NCBI RefSeq assembly: GCF_902196135.1
Contig: NZ_CABIKE010000006.1
Span: 31,556-95,555, forward strand
Origin: Helicobacter suis
Lineage (GTDB): Bacteria; Campylobacterota; Campylobacteria; Campylobacterales; Helicobacteraceae
Direction of reading: 5' to 3'
DNA length: 64,000 nucleotides
Part shown: piece after piece, positions 36,556-45,293 of the stretch
How positions within the stretch are numbered: position 1 is the stretch's first letter
Layout: each line of letters opens with the position of its first letter
Position numbers and translations under genes: made by a program
Notes under the pieces: generated by a model
Seen by the model: the letters and a program-made list of their open reading frames with translations, nothing else
What the model was told of the DNA's origin: nothing
The model's database searches: none

Positions 36556-38076
36556 ATGATGGATATAAGCATGCAACAGGGTTACGCCCGCAGTGCTTCC
36601 ACAACTACCACGACTAAAGCAGTTGCTGAGTATGACTATTCAATTGCCCGTTTATTTATCATTGCCATGATTGCCTTTGGAGTTATTGGCATGCTTGTTG
36701 GCGTGGTTTTAGCTTTCCAGTTGGCTTTCCCAAAACTTAACTATATTCTAGGTGAATATGGCATTTTTGGGCGTTTGCGGCCTGTGCACACAAACGGGGT
36801 GATCTATGGTTTTAGCTTAGGCGGGATTTGGGCCAGCTGGTATTATATTGGACAAAGGGTTTTAAAAATCACCTACCATGACTATCCCTTTTTAAGGGCG
36901 GTGGGCTATTTGCACTTTTGGATATGGATTCTTGCCCTAATCTTAGGCGTGGTGAGTTTGCTAGGAGGGATCACCCAAAGTAAGGAATATGCCGAATTAG
37001 CTTGGCCTTTGGATATTTTAGTGGTGGTTGTTTGGGTGCTTTGGGGAGTTAGCATGTTTGGGAGTATGGGGGTTAGACGCGAAAATACAATTTATGTCTC
37101 CCTTTGGTATTACATCGCCACTTATGTGGGCATTGCAGTACTCTATATTTTTAATAATCTCTCTATTCCTACCTATTTAGTAGCCCATGTAGGCAGTGTA
37201 TGGCATTCTATTTCTTTATATGCCGGCAGTAACGACGCACTTGTTCAATGGTGGTGGGGGCATAATGCGGTGGCCTTCGTCTTTACTAGCGGCATTATTG
37301 GTACAATTTATTACTTCTTGCCCAAAGAGTGCGGACAGCCTATATTTTCTTATAAGCTCACTTTGTTCTCCTTTTGGAGTTTGATGTTTGTCTATATCTG
37401 GGCAGGAGGCCACCACTTGATTTACTCCACCGTGCCAGATTGGGTACAAACCCTCTCTTCGGTTTTCTCTGTTATTCTCATTATTCCCTCTTGGGGAACG
37501 GCTATTAATTTGCTTTTAACTTTAAGAGGACAGTGGCATCAACTTAAAGAATCGCCCTTGATTAAGTTTTTGGTTTTAGCTAGCACCTTTTACATGCTCT
37601 CTACCCTAGAAGGTTCTATTCAGGCTATCCGTTCGGTTAATGCACTTGCCCACTTTACCGATTGGATCATCGGACATGTACATGACGGCGTGTTGGGTTG
37701 GGTTGGTTTTACTCTTATCGCTGCAGTTTATCACATGGTTCCTCGAGTCTTTAAGCGCGAAATTTATTCAGGAAAGCTCATGGATGTGCAATTTTGGTTG
37801 ATGAGTTTAGGCATTGTGCTTTATTTCTCATCTATGTGGATTGCAGGAATCACTCAGGGCATGATGTGGCGCGATGTGGATCAGTACGGCAACTTAGTTT
37901 ATCAATTCATGGATACCGTGCGGGTGTTATTCCCTTATTATGTTATCCGTGGCATTGGGGGTAGTTTGTATCTTGTTGGATTTTTCATCTTCCTTTATAA
38001 TGTCATCATGACCATTCAAAAAGGTAAAGTGTTAGAAAAAGAACCCGCTTATGCTACACCTATGGGTGTGTATTAA
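36556..38076 (+). CDS. ccoN: cbb3-type cytochrome c oxidase subunit I (CcoN)
   Basis: Catalytic subunit of the high-affinity terminal oxidase used in microaerobic respiration. The protein has 506 aa with about 12 membrane spans. Haem and CuB ligands are visible in RPVHTNGVIYGF, WWWGHNAVAFVF, AGGHHLIYS (the His pair) and IIGHVHDGVLGW. AAAGGAGA precedes the ATG. First gene of a run with ccoO, ccoQ, ccoP, a DUF4006 gene, a 33-residue peptide gene and two accessory genes, the order of HP0144 onward. Confidence 0.97.
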   Translation: MMDISMQQGYARSASTTTTTKAVAEYDYSIARLFIIAMIAFGVIGMLVGVVLAFQLAFPKLNYILGEYGIFGRLRPVHTNGVIYGFSLGGIWASWYYIGQRVLKITYHDYPFLRAVGYLHFWIWILALILGVVSLLGGITQSKEYAELAWPLDILVVVVWVLWGVSMFGSMGVRRENTIYVSLWYYIATYVGIAVLYIFNNLSIPTYLVAHVGSVWHSISLYAGSNDALVQWWWGHNAVAFVFTSGIIGTIYYFLPKECGQPIFSYKLTLFSFWSLMFVYIWAGGHHLIYSTVPDWVQTLSSVFSVILIIPSWGTAINLLLTLRGQWHQLKESPLIKFLVLASTFYMLSTLEGSIQAIRSVNALAHFTDWIIGHVHDGVLGWVGFTLIAAVYHMVPRVFKREIYSGKLMDVQFWLMSLGIVLYFSSMWIAGITQGMMWRDVDQYGNLVYQFMDTVRVLFPYYVIRGIGGSLYLVGFFIFLYNVIMTIQKGKVLEKEPAYATPMGVY

Positions 38077-38085
38077 GGAGAACTG

Positions 38086-38814
38086 ATGTTTCGTTTTTTA
38101 GAAAAAAACCCCTTCTTCTTTACGCTAGCCTTTGTGGTGGCTTTTGCCGTAGCGGGTATCGTTGAGGTTTTGCCTAATTTTTTTAAGTCTGCTAGGCCTA
38201 TTGAGGGGCTTAAACCCTACAATATTTTAGAAACAGCCGGGCGTCAGGTTTATATCCAAGAGGGTTGTTATAACTGCCATTCGCAACTTATCCGCCCCTT
38301 TCAAGCAGAGGTACAACGCTATGGGGCTTATAGTTTGAGTGGGGAATATGCCTACGATCGCCCTTTTTTGTGGGGTTCTAGGCGTATTGGACCAGATTTA
38401 CACCGCGTAGGCGATGTGCGTACCACTGCTTGGCATGAAAAACACATGTTTGAACCCTCCAGTGTTGTACCGGGTAGTATCATGCCTGCTTATAAACATC
38501 TATTTAGTAAGAATGTAGATTTTGATACGGCTTTTGCAGAGGCTTACACCCAAAAAGAAGTTTTCCATGTCCCCTATGATAAACCCGGTGGGGTGAAACT
38601 TGGCAACATGCAAGAGGCTAAAAAACTCTTTTTAGAGGAAGCTAAAGATATTGTAGCAAACATGCAAAATCCTCAAATCAAAGAAGCGCTTAAAAGAGGG
38701 CAGGTTAAAGAAATCGTGGCTTTAATTGCTTATTTAAACCACTTGGGCCAAGCTAGGATTGCCACCCCTAGTAAATCTGTAAATAGCGTTGCAATGCCTG
38801 CTAAGAAGGAGTAA
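38086..38814 (+). CDS. ccoO: cbb3-type cytochrome c oxidase subunit II (CcoO)
   Basis: Membrane-anchored monohaem cytochrome c passing electrons from CcoP to CcoN. The protein has 242 aa: one N-terminal span (about 11-29) and a periplasmic domain with the haem motif CYNCH in EGCYNCHSQLIRPF; the axial Met is in SIMPAYKHLF. The C-terminal part is Ala/Lys-rich. AAGGAGA precedes the ATG; the stop overlaps the ccoQ start region. Confidence 0.96.
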   Translation: MFRFLEKNPFFFTLAFVVAFAVAGIVEVLPNFFKSARPIEGLKPYNILETAGRQVYIQEGCYNCHSQLIRPFQAEVQRYGAYSLSGEYAYDRPFLWGSRRIGPDLHRVGDVRTTAWHEKHMFEPSSVVPGSIMPAYKHLFSKNVDFDTAFAEAYTQKEVFHVPYDKPGGVKLGNMQEAKKLFLEEAKDIVANMQNPQIKEALKRGQVKEIVALIAYLNHLGQARIATPSKSVNSVAMPAKKE

Positions 38815-38816
38815 TG

Positions 38817-39029
38817 ATGGATATAGACACGGTTCGTGGACTTGCTTATGCTTTCTTTACTATTTTATTTACAGTCTTTTTATACGCCTACATTGTGAGC
38901 ATGTATACAAAGGATAAAAAGGGTATCACAGATTACGAACGCTATGGACAACTGCCCTTACAAGACGAACTCAACGACGCACTAATTGAGCCACGCTCCA
39001 CCACCCTATCCCAACAAAAAAGAGACTAG
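38817..39029 (+). CDS. ccoQ: cbb3 oxidase small subunit CcoQ
   Basis: A 70-residue single-span protein (residues about 7-27) that stabilises the cbb3 oxidase. The tail (KDKKGITDYERYGQLPLQDEL) is typical. Two adjacent ATGs exist; the second (38817) is at a better distance from AAGGAG. The ccoP ATG follows the stop directly. Confidence 0.88.
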   Translation: MDIDTVRGLAYAFFTILFTVFLYAYIVSMYTKDKKGITDYERYGQLPLQDELNDALIEPRSTTLSQQKRD

Positions 39030-39902
39030 ATGCAAATTCTTAAAGACCATGTTAATTTATTCACTCTAGTGGCAGCGTTGGTGATTTTGATCGCAACACT
39101 TAGCATGAGTTCTTCGCTATTTAAAGCCATGCGTGAGAGTACAATAAGCGAGGATGAGAAGTACTATAACGATGGGCATAAATATGATGGGATTGCTGAA
39201 TTACTCAACAATGTTCCTTCAGGCTGGATTATTAGCTTTTTAGTTTTTATTGTATGGGGATTTTGGTATATCTTCATGGGTTATCCTATGAGTAGCTACT
39301 CCCAAATTGGAGAATATAATAAAGAAGTTTCCCAGTACAATAAAAACTTTGAAGCCCGCTGGAAAAATTTAAAACAGCAAGATTTAGAACAAATGGGACA
39401 GGGCATTTTTTTAGTACAGTGCTCACAATGCCATGGCTTAGAAGCCACCGGATTAAACAACACTGCTAGAAATTTAGTCAAATGGGGCAAAGAAGCAGGG
39501 ATCATAGAAGTGATCAAACAAGGCTCTGTTGGTCTGGGTTATCAAGCAGGGGAAATGCCCCCACTTGGCATGAGTACTGAGGATGCAAAGGCTGTAGCTA
39601 GCTATGTGATGGCTAGTATCTCTAGTTTGCACCACACAAAAACGCCGCAGTTAGTACAAAAAGGGGAGGCTATTTTTAAAAGTACATGTGCAAGTTGCCA
39701 TGGTCAAGATGGCAAGGGACAGGGAGGATTGGCTGTTAATCTCACGCACTATGGCACGCCTTATTTCTTAAAAGAGATTTTAGACAAAGGTAAAAAAGGA
39801 CACATTGGGGAAATGCCTAGCTTTGCCTACAGACATTTTAATGATATTCAAGTACGCGCGCTTACAAGTTATATCCAGTCTTTGCAAGGAGATGAGGAAT
39901 GA
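39030..39902 (+). CDS. ccoP: cbb3-type cytochrome c oxidase subunit III, dihaem (CcoP)
   Basis: Dihaem cytochrome c accepting electrons from the bc1 complex. The protein has 290 aa. Two membrane spans (about 9-29 and 60-80), then haem motifs CSQCHG and CASCHG, each followed by a methionine ligand region (AGEMPPLGM, IGEMPSFAY). It overlaps the next gene by four bases (ATGA). Confidence 0.96.
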   Translation: MQILKDHVNLFTLVAALVILIATLSMSSSLFKAMRESTISEDEKYYNDGHKYDGIAELLNNVPSGWIISFLVFIVWGFWYIFMGYPMSSYSQIGEYNKEVSQYNKNFEARWKNLKQQDLEQMGQGIFLVQCSQCHGLEATGLNNTARNLVKWGKEAGIIEVIKQGSVGLGYQAGEMPPLGMSTEDAKAVASYVMASISSLHHTKTPQLVQKGEAIFKSTCASCHGQDGKGQGGLAVNLTHYGTPYFLKEILDKGKKGHIGEMPSFAYRHFNDIQVRALTSYIQSLQGDEE

Positions 39903-40096
39903 ATGGTTTATTTGGCCTAAATGGGATTCTTGGTTGTTTGTTAGTGGTGGTGGCTTTGCTAGCCTTAGTGGTTTTTCTTGGCTTAAAAGCTGTGAGTATC
40001 CAACAACAAGAGGCCACACATTACTATAAACTAGATGCCAAAAACATACAAATGTTTGTGAATAACCAACAGTTCTACCAATCACATAAGGAGTAA
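39899..40096 (+). CDS. DUF4006 family small membrane protein
   Basis: A 65-residue protein with one span (about 6-29), then a short soluble tail (SIQQQEATHYYKLDAKNIQ). This matches the DUF4006 family found after ccoP in Campylobacterota. Four-base overlap with ccoP argues for a role in oxidase assembly or stability, but none is proven. Confidence 0.8.
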   Translation: MNGLFGLNGILGCLLVVVALLALVVFLGLKAVSIQQQEATHYYKLDAKNIQMFVNNQQFYQSHKE

Positions 40097-40098
40097 TC

Positions 40099-40200
40099 GT
40101 GTTTACAGGAATGGAAAAATTATTGGGGTTATTTTTGATTATTTTATTTGTAATCTCACTTGCTCTGTATTTTACAAGACCTTTTTTATTTGCTGTGTGA
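40099..40200 (+). CDS. 33-residue membrane peptide in the cco operon
   Basis: A very short gene, GTG start with AAGGAG five bases upstream and two bases after the preceding stop. The peptide begins VFTGMEKLLGLF and is one hydrophobic helix ending in RPFLFAV. Its stop overlaps the next GTG start (GTGA), so it is bracketed by translated genes. It resembles the tiny assembly or subunit peptides of cbb3 oxidases in layout; sequence alone does not show which. Confidence 0.6.
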   Translation: MFTGMEKLLGLFLIILFVISLALYFTRPFLFAV

Positions 40201-40793
40201 GATACGGGTTTTTAATTTGGTTTATATGGATGGGTTTTTTATCCGCTCAAGATTTTGTGCAAGATAATCAGGCATTGCATTTAGTACCAAAAAGTGTTGC
40301 GCTCATTGAAAGCGTGTCTTCTGAGTTATACAAAAAAACGGGAGTGAGCCTTGTGTTGTTTTTAGGCGATGCTGTTTACAACACTAAAGAGGCGCGTTTG
40401 CACTACCAACAGATAAAACTTAAAAAATTATCCCCGCCCTTTGTCGCTATCTTTGCCTATTTTCAGGCACAAAAGATAAATATCATCAGCAATCCTGCGG
40501 ATTTATTGGCTACTGATTTTATCTTTTTTGAGCGCATAGCTCCTTTTTTGCCTAAAGAGTGGGGAGCTGACATGGCTAAAAACAACGCTCATTTTTCTTT
40601 TGCCCTCCTCAATGGTTATGCTTACATGGCCGATGCGCTATCTGCAAAATTCCATGTTGTTTTAGATAAAAATATCAAAGAAGAGGGGGCTAATAGCCTA
40701 GTTAAAACCACGCTTTATATTCTTTTATGCTCTCTTTTAGCACTCTTCTTTTATGGGTATTTCTTTGGCGCAAGGAAAAGCCGTGGGAACTAG
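40197..40793 (+). CDS. Exported, C-terminally anchored protein in the cco operon
   Basis: A 198-residue protein with a signal sequence (about 1-17), a soluble periplasmic domain and a C-terminal membrane span (about 167-187, LVKTTLYILLCSLLALFFYGY) followed by a basic tail. The soluble domain (residues 20-160) has a TPM-like pattern (VPKSVALIESVSSELYKKTGVSLVLFLGD), though this is a weak match. GTG start, GTGA overlap. Same place as HP0149. Confidence 0.65.
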   Translation: MRYGFLIWFIWMGFLSAQDFVQDNQALHLVPKSVALIESVSSELYKKTGVSLVLFLGDAVYNTKEARLHYQQIKLKKLSPPFVAIFAYFQAQKINIISNPADLLATDFIFFERIAPFLPKEWGADMAKNNAHFSFALLNGYAYMADALSAKFHVVLDKNIKEEGANSLVKTTLYILLCSLLALFFYGYFFGARKSRGN

Positions 40794-41325
40794 GAGAAAC
40801 TACTGGCCCTTAGGGATTTTAGTGGTTTTACTGATAGGGCTTATGCTCATCATTGCCCTAGTGGTGGTAGCAATCAGATACGCCCCCCAAAGCGACACTT
40901 CTTATTTGCACCAACACACCTACACAGATAGCCACATCAATGATATGCTGGCACAATACCAAGCTTTTAGTAAAATTTATGCTCTCAGTCTCTCTAGCGG
41001 TAAGCAAAATCTAGAGCCTACTTTCCCCTTTTATTTCAACCCAAACACCCCATTACTTTGGTTAACTTCTCATAACAACCAACTTACCCTAATTGTGCAT
41101 AAAAATAATTTAGAAGCGCCGTCTTTAAAATTCACAATCACAGCTCTAAGACCCAGACAAAAGCCAATTTTAATAGGGGAGTTGGCATGTAAACAAGAAG
41201 GGGCTGAAGAGCTATGTTCTACTCCTCTTTTTAATTTACCCTTGAAGGGAAATTACAAACTTCTTCTTAAAGCGGTGTTTCAAGGGGCGGATTTGCCTTT
41301 AATCCAGCCAGCCTATGTACGCTAA
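40783..41325 (+). CDS. FixH-like membrane protein
   Basis: A 180-residue protein with one N-terminal span (about 9-33) and a periplasmic beta-rich domain. Position after ccoNOQP and the layout suggest the FixH/CcoG accessory class for oxidase biogenesis or copper supply, but the usual FixH motifs are weak. I chose GTG at 40783 with AAGGA six bases upstream and an 11-base overlap with the previous gene. Matches the place of HP0150. It converges with the Hop/Hor gene by four bases. Confidence 0.7.
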   Translation: MGTRRNYWPLGILVVLLIGLMLIIALVVVAIRYAPQSDTSYLHQHTYTDSHINDMLAQYQAFSKIYALSLSSGKQNLEPTFPFYFNPNTPLLWLTSHNNQLTLIVHKNNLEAPSLKFTITALRPRQKPILIGELACKQEGAEELCSTPLFNLPLKGNYKLLLKAVFQGADLPLIQPAYVR

Positions 41326-42095
41326 AAAGTAAAGGCGTAATTGACATACCAAGAATATAGCCGCCTAAAATAAAGCGAGCCGTCATTTTTGGTTTGTAAA
41401 AAAGGGTTTTTACGCATCATAGGGAATTTAATACCCGCCTCAATGCTGCTATGTTTTAAAATACGGATACGCCCGCCCACATTTAAAAGCAATTGAAAAC
41501 CGGTGGCTTTTTTATCCAAACCGGCATATTGTAACGCCACATCGCCAAAATCTGGGGTAGCTAAAATCCAAGAATTGCCCGCAAGTTGTACTCCACCTAA
41601 AACCCCTAAAGCCATCATTTGGTTATTGATAAAATTAATCACAATATCCCCCCCGCCTCCATAGGTGAGCATATTAGGTTGGATAGGTCTATTACTCCCT
41701 ACCATTTGTTGTAAAATATTCATAACATTTACTTGGCATTGGGGGTTAATTCCTGTGGGGCTTTTTGGAGGGTTTAACCCTGTTGGATTTATTTTACAAT
41801 CAACCGGGTTGGCAGTGGGATTATGATTAGGGAAAGAAATCCCCTTAGTGTGGGCATAGTCAAAAAAGCCATAAACTTTAAAACCAATCCACTTGCTTGG
41901 AAACACTTGATAACCAATTTGTAACCCAAAACCCTCTAATGGAGTGGTGGTTGTTTGCACATTGCCATTTTGTGTTGTGCGTACTTGTGCCTTACCTTGT
42001 TGGTAACCCCCTTCTAAAAAAACACCATTGCCATCTGCTGCCATTAAAAAACCGGCAAAAGTGGGCAGTAACCAAGAATATTTAAAATAATGCAT
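41322..42095 (-). CDS. Hop/Hor-family outer membrane protein
   Basis: A 257-residue outer-membrane beta-barrel. Signal peptide about 1-19, then NGVFLEGGYQQGKAQ, the standard Helicobacter opening strand, and LEGFGLQIGYQVFPSKWIGFKVYGFFDYAHTK. A loop (about 95-130) is rich in Asn and Pro with two Cys probably forming a disulphide. It ends YAFTF with C-terminal Phe. AAGGAG before the ATG. Adhesin or porin role cannot be told. Confidence 0.85.
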   Translation of the reverse strand: MHYFKYSWLLPTFAGFLMAADGNGVFLEGGYQQGKAQVRTTQNGNVQTTTTPLEGFGLQIGYQVFPSKWIGFKVYGFFDYAHTKGISFPNHNPTANPVDCKINPTGLNPPKSPTGINPQCQVNVMNILQQMVGSNRPIQPNMLTYGGGGDIVINFINNQMMALGVLGGVQLAGNSWILATPDFGDVALQYAGLDKKATGFQLLLNVGGRIRILKHSSIEAGIKFPMMRKNPFLQTKNDGSLYFRRLYSWYVNYAFTF

Positions 42096-42238
42096 ATGAC
42101 TCCTTTTAATCGCTACTATATCGGTTAGCTAGCCGCTACCTGTAATACAATCCTGTTGCCTTATGAGTTCAGATTGGTTTAACGCTCTCTATGTTAGCAT
42201 AAAGGCCTACTTTATGGTACTACTCTACAGGGGTGTGC

Positions 42239-43951
42239 ATGTCTCTTAGTTATTTTTATCGTACCTCTCTGCTATTTTTCCTACTTCTAGCGTTATTGCC
42301 CGCTCATACCTTCACCCCTAAAGATAAAGCCAGTTTACAAAATTTATTACAAAACCCACACATCGCCCTCTCACAAATCAACACCCATTACATTAAAGAC
42401 ATGAGTTATTTATTCTGTTTGCGCATGCCTCTTATTAGAAAAGGAATTTGTACACCTTACCGGGAAGATTTTAGCGGCATTGGAAAATGGGATGTTAGCC
42501 ATGTAGAAAACATGGAGGGGCTATTTATGAATCAAGTGCATTTTAACGAACCTTTAAAGCGGTGGAATCCTGTGCGGGTTAAAAATTTTAGTTATATGTT
42601 TGCTAACGCCACCCACTTTAACCAACCCATTAATAATTGGAACACCTCTAGCGGGGTGGATTTTAGTTATATGTTTGCTAACGCCACTCACTTTAACCAA
42701 CCCATTAATAATTGGAACACCTCTAGCGGGGTGGATTTTAGCTACATGTTTTATCACGCTAGATCTTTTAACCAACCTCTAGATCGCTGGAATCGCTGGA
42801 ATCGATCCTCTAAGCCACCGCAAAACTTTAGCTACATGTTTGCCAACGCCAGCCATTTTAAGCAAAATATCAGCCGGTGGAAAGATCTAAAGCGGGCTAA
42901 TATTCAGGGTATCTTTTTAGGTACTCCCATGCAAGGCTTAGAGCTTAAAGATAGCGCTACTCCAACCCCTCCTAATGTGTTGCAATTCCTGCACTATCCA
43001 CAGAACAAAGCCGAATTAATCGCCTTAATTAATGATGTACACATTCCACTAGCTAGTATCAATACAAGTTTGATTGAGGATATGAGTTATTTATTCTGTG
43101 ATAAGGAAAATATTTATACGCGCTTAAAGCAATTGCCGATTAAAAATGGGGGATTGTGGGAACATACAGATGCGGAGTATCCCAAAATCTTAAGTTTGTA
43201 TGAAAATTGCCACGCCACCAGCGCACGGACTAATTTAGATGGGATTGAAACTTGGGATGTTAGCCATGTCAAAAACATGGAGGGCATGTTTATGGGTAGA
43301 GAAATCAATATCCCTTTAAATAATTGGGATACAGGCGGTGTAACCAATATGAAAGCCATGTTTGCTTTGGCTTCGTTTAATAAACCTTTAGATGATTGGG
43401 ATACGCGATCTGTCAAAGATACAAGTTTTATGTTTTATGCATGCCGTAATTTTAACCAAAATCTTGATAATTGGAACATGGAACGCGTTGTCAATTTAAG
43501 TTATATGTTTAGCCTCACCTATAACTTTAACGGGGATATTACGCGTTGGAAACTCTCTAGCGCGACTAATTTACAGGGCATGTTTAAATACGCTACTTTG
43601 TTTAACCAGCCTATTGGGGCTTGGGATGTTAGCCATGTACAAAACATGGCCTATCTTTTCTATGGGGCTTTTCTCTTTAACCAGCCTTTAAATGATTGGA
43701 ATACAAGCCATGTAATTAGCATGCGTAAAATGTTCTTTTATGCTAAAAGTTTTAATTACCCGCTAAATCACTGGGACACAACGCATGTTTTAGATATGTA
43801 TAAAATGTTTGCCTACACTAAAAATTTCAATCAGGATTTGAGTACTTGGAATTTACACAGGGCTGATTCTCGTTGCATGTTTTTGCATGCAACAGGGATG
43901 CATTCCTTTTTCCCCAGAGCCTTTTTTGAAACTTCTAGTAGCTGTAGCTAG
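42239..43951 (+). CDS. DUF285 (BspA-like, mycoplasma-type) surface repeat protein
   Basis: A 570-residue exported protein. The signal peptide is about residues 1-23. The rest is built from about 17 copies of a 22-25-residue repeat with core xxxM(F/L)xxAxxFNQPLxxWNT, typical of DUF285 (Lipoprotein_Q) domains of mycoplasma lipoproteins and other host-associated bacteria. Two blocks are each introduced by a similar leader (ALSQINTHYIKDMSYLFC, PLASINTSLIEDMSYLFC). A tandem copy of 75 bases lies at 42586-42735. I start at ATG 42239 with AGGGG upstream. Likely acquired by transfer and surface-exposed; the ligand is unknown. No lipobox Cys is evident. Confidence 0.8.
   Translation: MSLSYFYRTSLLFFLLLALLPAHTFTPKDKASLQNLLQNPHIALSQINTHYIKDMSYLFCLRMPLIRKGICTPYREDFSGIGKWDVSHVENMEGLFMNQVHFNEPLKRWNPVRVKNFSYMFANATHFNQPINNWNTSSGVDFSYMFANATHFNQPINNWNTSSGVDFSYMFYHARSFNQPLDRWNRWNRSSKPPQNFSYMFANASHFKQNISRWKDLKRANIQGIFLGTPMQGLELKDSATPTPPNVLQFLHYPQNKAELIALINDVHIPLASINTSLIEDMSYLFCDKENIYTRLKQLPIKNGGLWEHTDAEYPKILSLYENCHATSARTNLDGIETWDVSHVKNMEGMFMGREINIPLNNWDTGGVTNMKAMFALASFNKPLDDWDTRSVKDTSFMFYACRNFNQNLDNWNMERVVNLSYMFSLTYNFNGDITRWKLSSATNLQGMFKYATLFNQPIGAWDVSHVQNMAYLFYGAFLFNQPLNDWNTSHVISMRKMFFYAKSFNYPLNHWDTTHVLDMYKMFAYTKNFNQDLSTWNLHRADSRCMFLHATGMHSFFPRAFFETSSSCS
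42586..42735 (+). repeat. Tandem 75-base duplication in the DUF285 gene
   Basis: Two adjacent 75-base copies (42586-42660 and 42661-42735) differing at only one or a few positions at the ends, encoding the 25-residue unit FSYMFANATHFNQPINNWN plus TSSGVD. Length is divisible by three, so copy-number change would lengthen or shorten the protein without a frameshift. Confidence 0.85.
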
Positions 43952-44051
43952 TATTATGCCACTATTTAGCCCCAATTAGCGCATTTGTTAAGTTGTAATT
44001 TAGCTAACTAGCGCTAAGATCGCGCTTTATTTTACTAATTAAAGGTGGTTT

Positions 44052-44681
44052 ATGCGTCAGTTTTTAAAAATTTTCACGATGGGTATGTTGGCTTTAGGTA
44101 TTGCACACGCTGAAGAAATGGATTTTTCCAAGCTAAGCAATAAAGATTTGGTTAAAATGGCCGGTAAAGTGGACGCAAGTCAGGAACTAGAGTACCATGA
44201 GGAGGTACACAAACGCCTTAAAAAACTCAAGGGTGTTAAGGCTAGAGAGTTTCACAGACAAGTTGAGAGGGCTACTGTGGCTAATTTAAGCAAAATGAGT
44301 AAGAAAAAATTCATGGCTTTGCGTGAGGAAGTGGCCGGAAAATTAGAGGAAATGAAAAAAGAACACAGCCCAGAAGAATTAAAATCTATGGGCCTAGATG
44401 TTGAAATCTGTAAAGGTGAGCAAAGAAAAATCTTGTGCCATGTCAGACATGCTAGAAAAGGGCATAAAGGTGGAGCACACCATGGACAAATGCACAACGC
44501 GCATCACGAGGATAATGCAAGCCATGCAGAGCACCATGAAGAAGAACACAAAGCTCCGGAGGAACACGAAGCTCCTGCCAAAGCTCCTGCCAAAGCCCCA
44601 GCTAAGCAATCTACAGCTCCTGCTAAGCAATCTACAGCCCCAGCTAAAACTCCTGCAGAATCTAGCAAGCCTGCGGAGTAA
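44052..44681 (+). CDS. DUF1104-family exported protein with His-rich and Ala/Pro/Lys tail
   Basis: A 209-residue periplasmic protein. Signal peptide about 1-20 (LALGIAHA). The DUF1104 body (LSNKDLVKMAGKV...HEEVHKRLKKLK...EFHRQVERATVANLSKMS) is helical. From about 133 the tail is His-rich (HARKGHKGGAHHGQMHNAHH, then HHEEEH), followed by Ala/Pro/Lys repeats (APAKAPAK, two QSTAPAK units). The His cluster suggests nickel, zinc or copper binding. First of three DUF1104 genes in tandem. Confidence 0.75.
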   Translation: MRQFLKIFTMGMLALGIAHAEEMDFSKLSNKDLVKMAGKVDASQELEYHEEVHKRLKKLKGVKAREFHRQVERATVANLSKMSKKKFMALREEVAGKLEEMKKEHSPEELKSMGLDVEICKGEQRKILCHVRHARKGHKGGAHHGQMHNAHHEDNASHAEHHEEEHKAPEEHEAPAKAPAKAPAKQSTAPAKQSTAPAKTPAESSKPAE

Positions 44682-44760
44682 TAGACTACAAAATACACTG
44701 GCTCTTGGAGGGGTTGGGTTTAAGGTTGGGGGGTTAAATCGTTAAATATGGAGGATTTTT

Positions 44761-45198
44761 GTGGTGAATATGAAGTTAGGGATAGCTAGTTTAGTTATTG
44801 CTGGGCTCTGCACGGGTTTATTAGCAGAAAGTAATCCATTTGAGAGCAAAAGCGATAAGGAACTCATTGACATGGCCGGTAAGGTTGTGCCTAATCAGGT
44901 ACCGGATTATAAAATGGAACTTTATAAACGCACTAAAAAAATGAAACCTGAACAACGCAAAAAGTTCTATGAAAAAGTCATGGCTTCTGCGGATAAAAAC
45001 ACGGCTAACATGACTATGGAGGATTTTGGTAAGCGCATGGAAGCTATCCATGCGGCGATGAAGGCTAGGATTGCTAAGATGACACGGGCGCAGTTTAAAG
45101 CCAGTGGGTTGTTTTGGGATCGTGGTCCACATGGACCAGGTTGTCCTTGTGATCACGGACCCCATGGAGATCACAAACCGCCACACCCCCATGACTAG
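44761..45198 (+). CDS. DUF1104-family exported protein with Pro/His/Gly tail
   Basis: A 145-residue protein. Signal peptide about 1-22 (LVIAGLCTGLLA), then a DUF1104 body (KELIDMAGKVVPNQVPDYKMELYKR) nearly identical to the next gene. The C-terminal about 30 residues are GPHGPGCPCDHGPHGDHKPP in character: His, Pro, Gly and two Cys, a plausible metal-binding tail. Start GTG at 44761 with GGAGG six bases upstream. Confidence 0.75.
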   Translation: MVNMKLGIASLVIAGLCTGLLAESNPFESKSDKELIDMAGKVVPNQVPDYKMELYKRTKKMKPEQRKKFYEKVMASADKNTANMTMEDFGKRMEAIHAAMKARIAKMTRAQFKASGLFWDRGPHGPGCPCDHGPHGDHKPPHPHD

Positions 45199-45293
45199 TC
45201 TTGTTTGTGTGTATCTTTAGTTCTGGATTTTTGATTCAATGAAAAAGGCCTTGTATCTATTTGCATTTAATAAATTAATATAAGGAGTTGGAA

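Noticed and set aside
42554..42782. Short reading frames on both strands across the DUF285 repeats
   Set aside because: Shadows of the 75-base repeat; no RBS and no independent character.
44252..44698. Minus-strand reading frames opposite the DUF1104 genes
   Set aside because: Antisense shadows of His- and Ala-rich codons.
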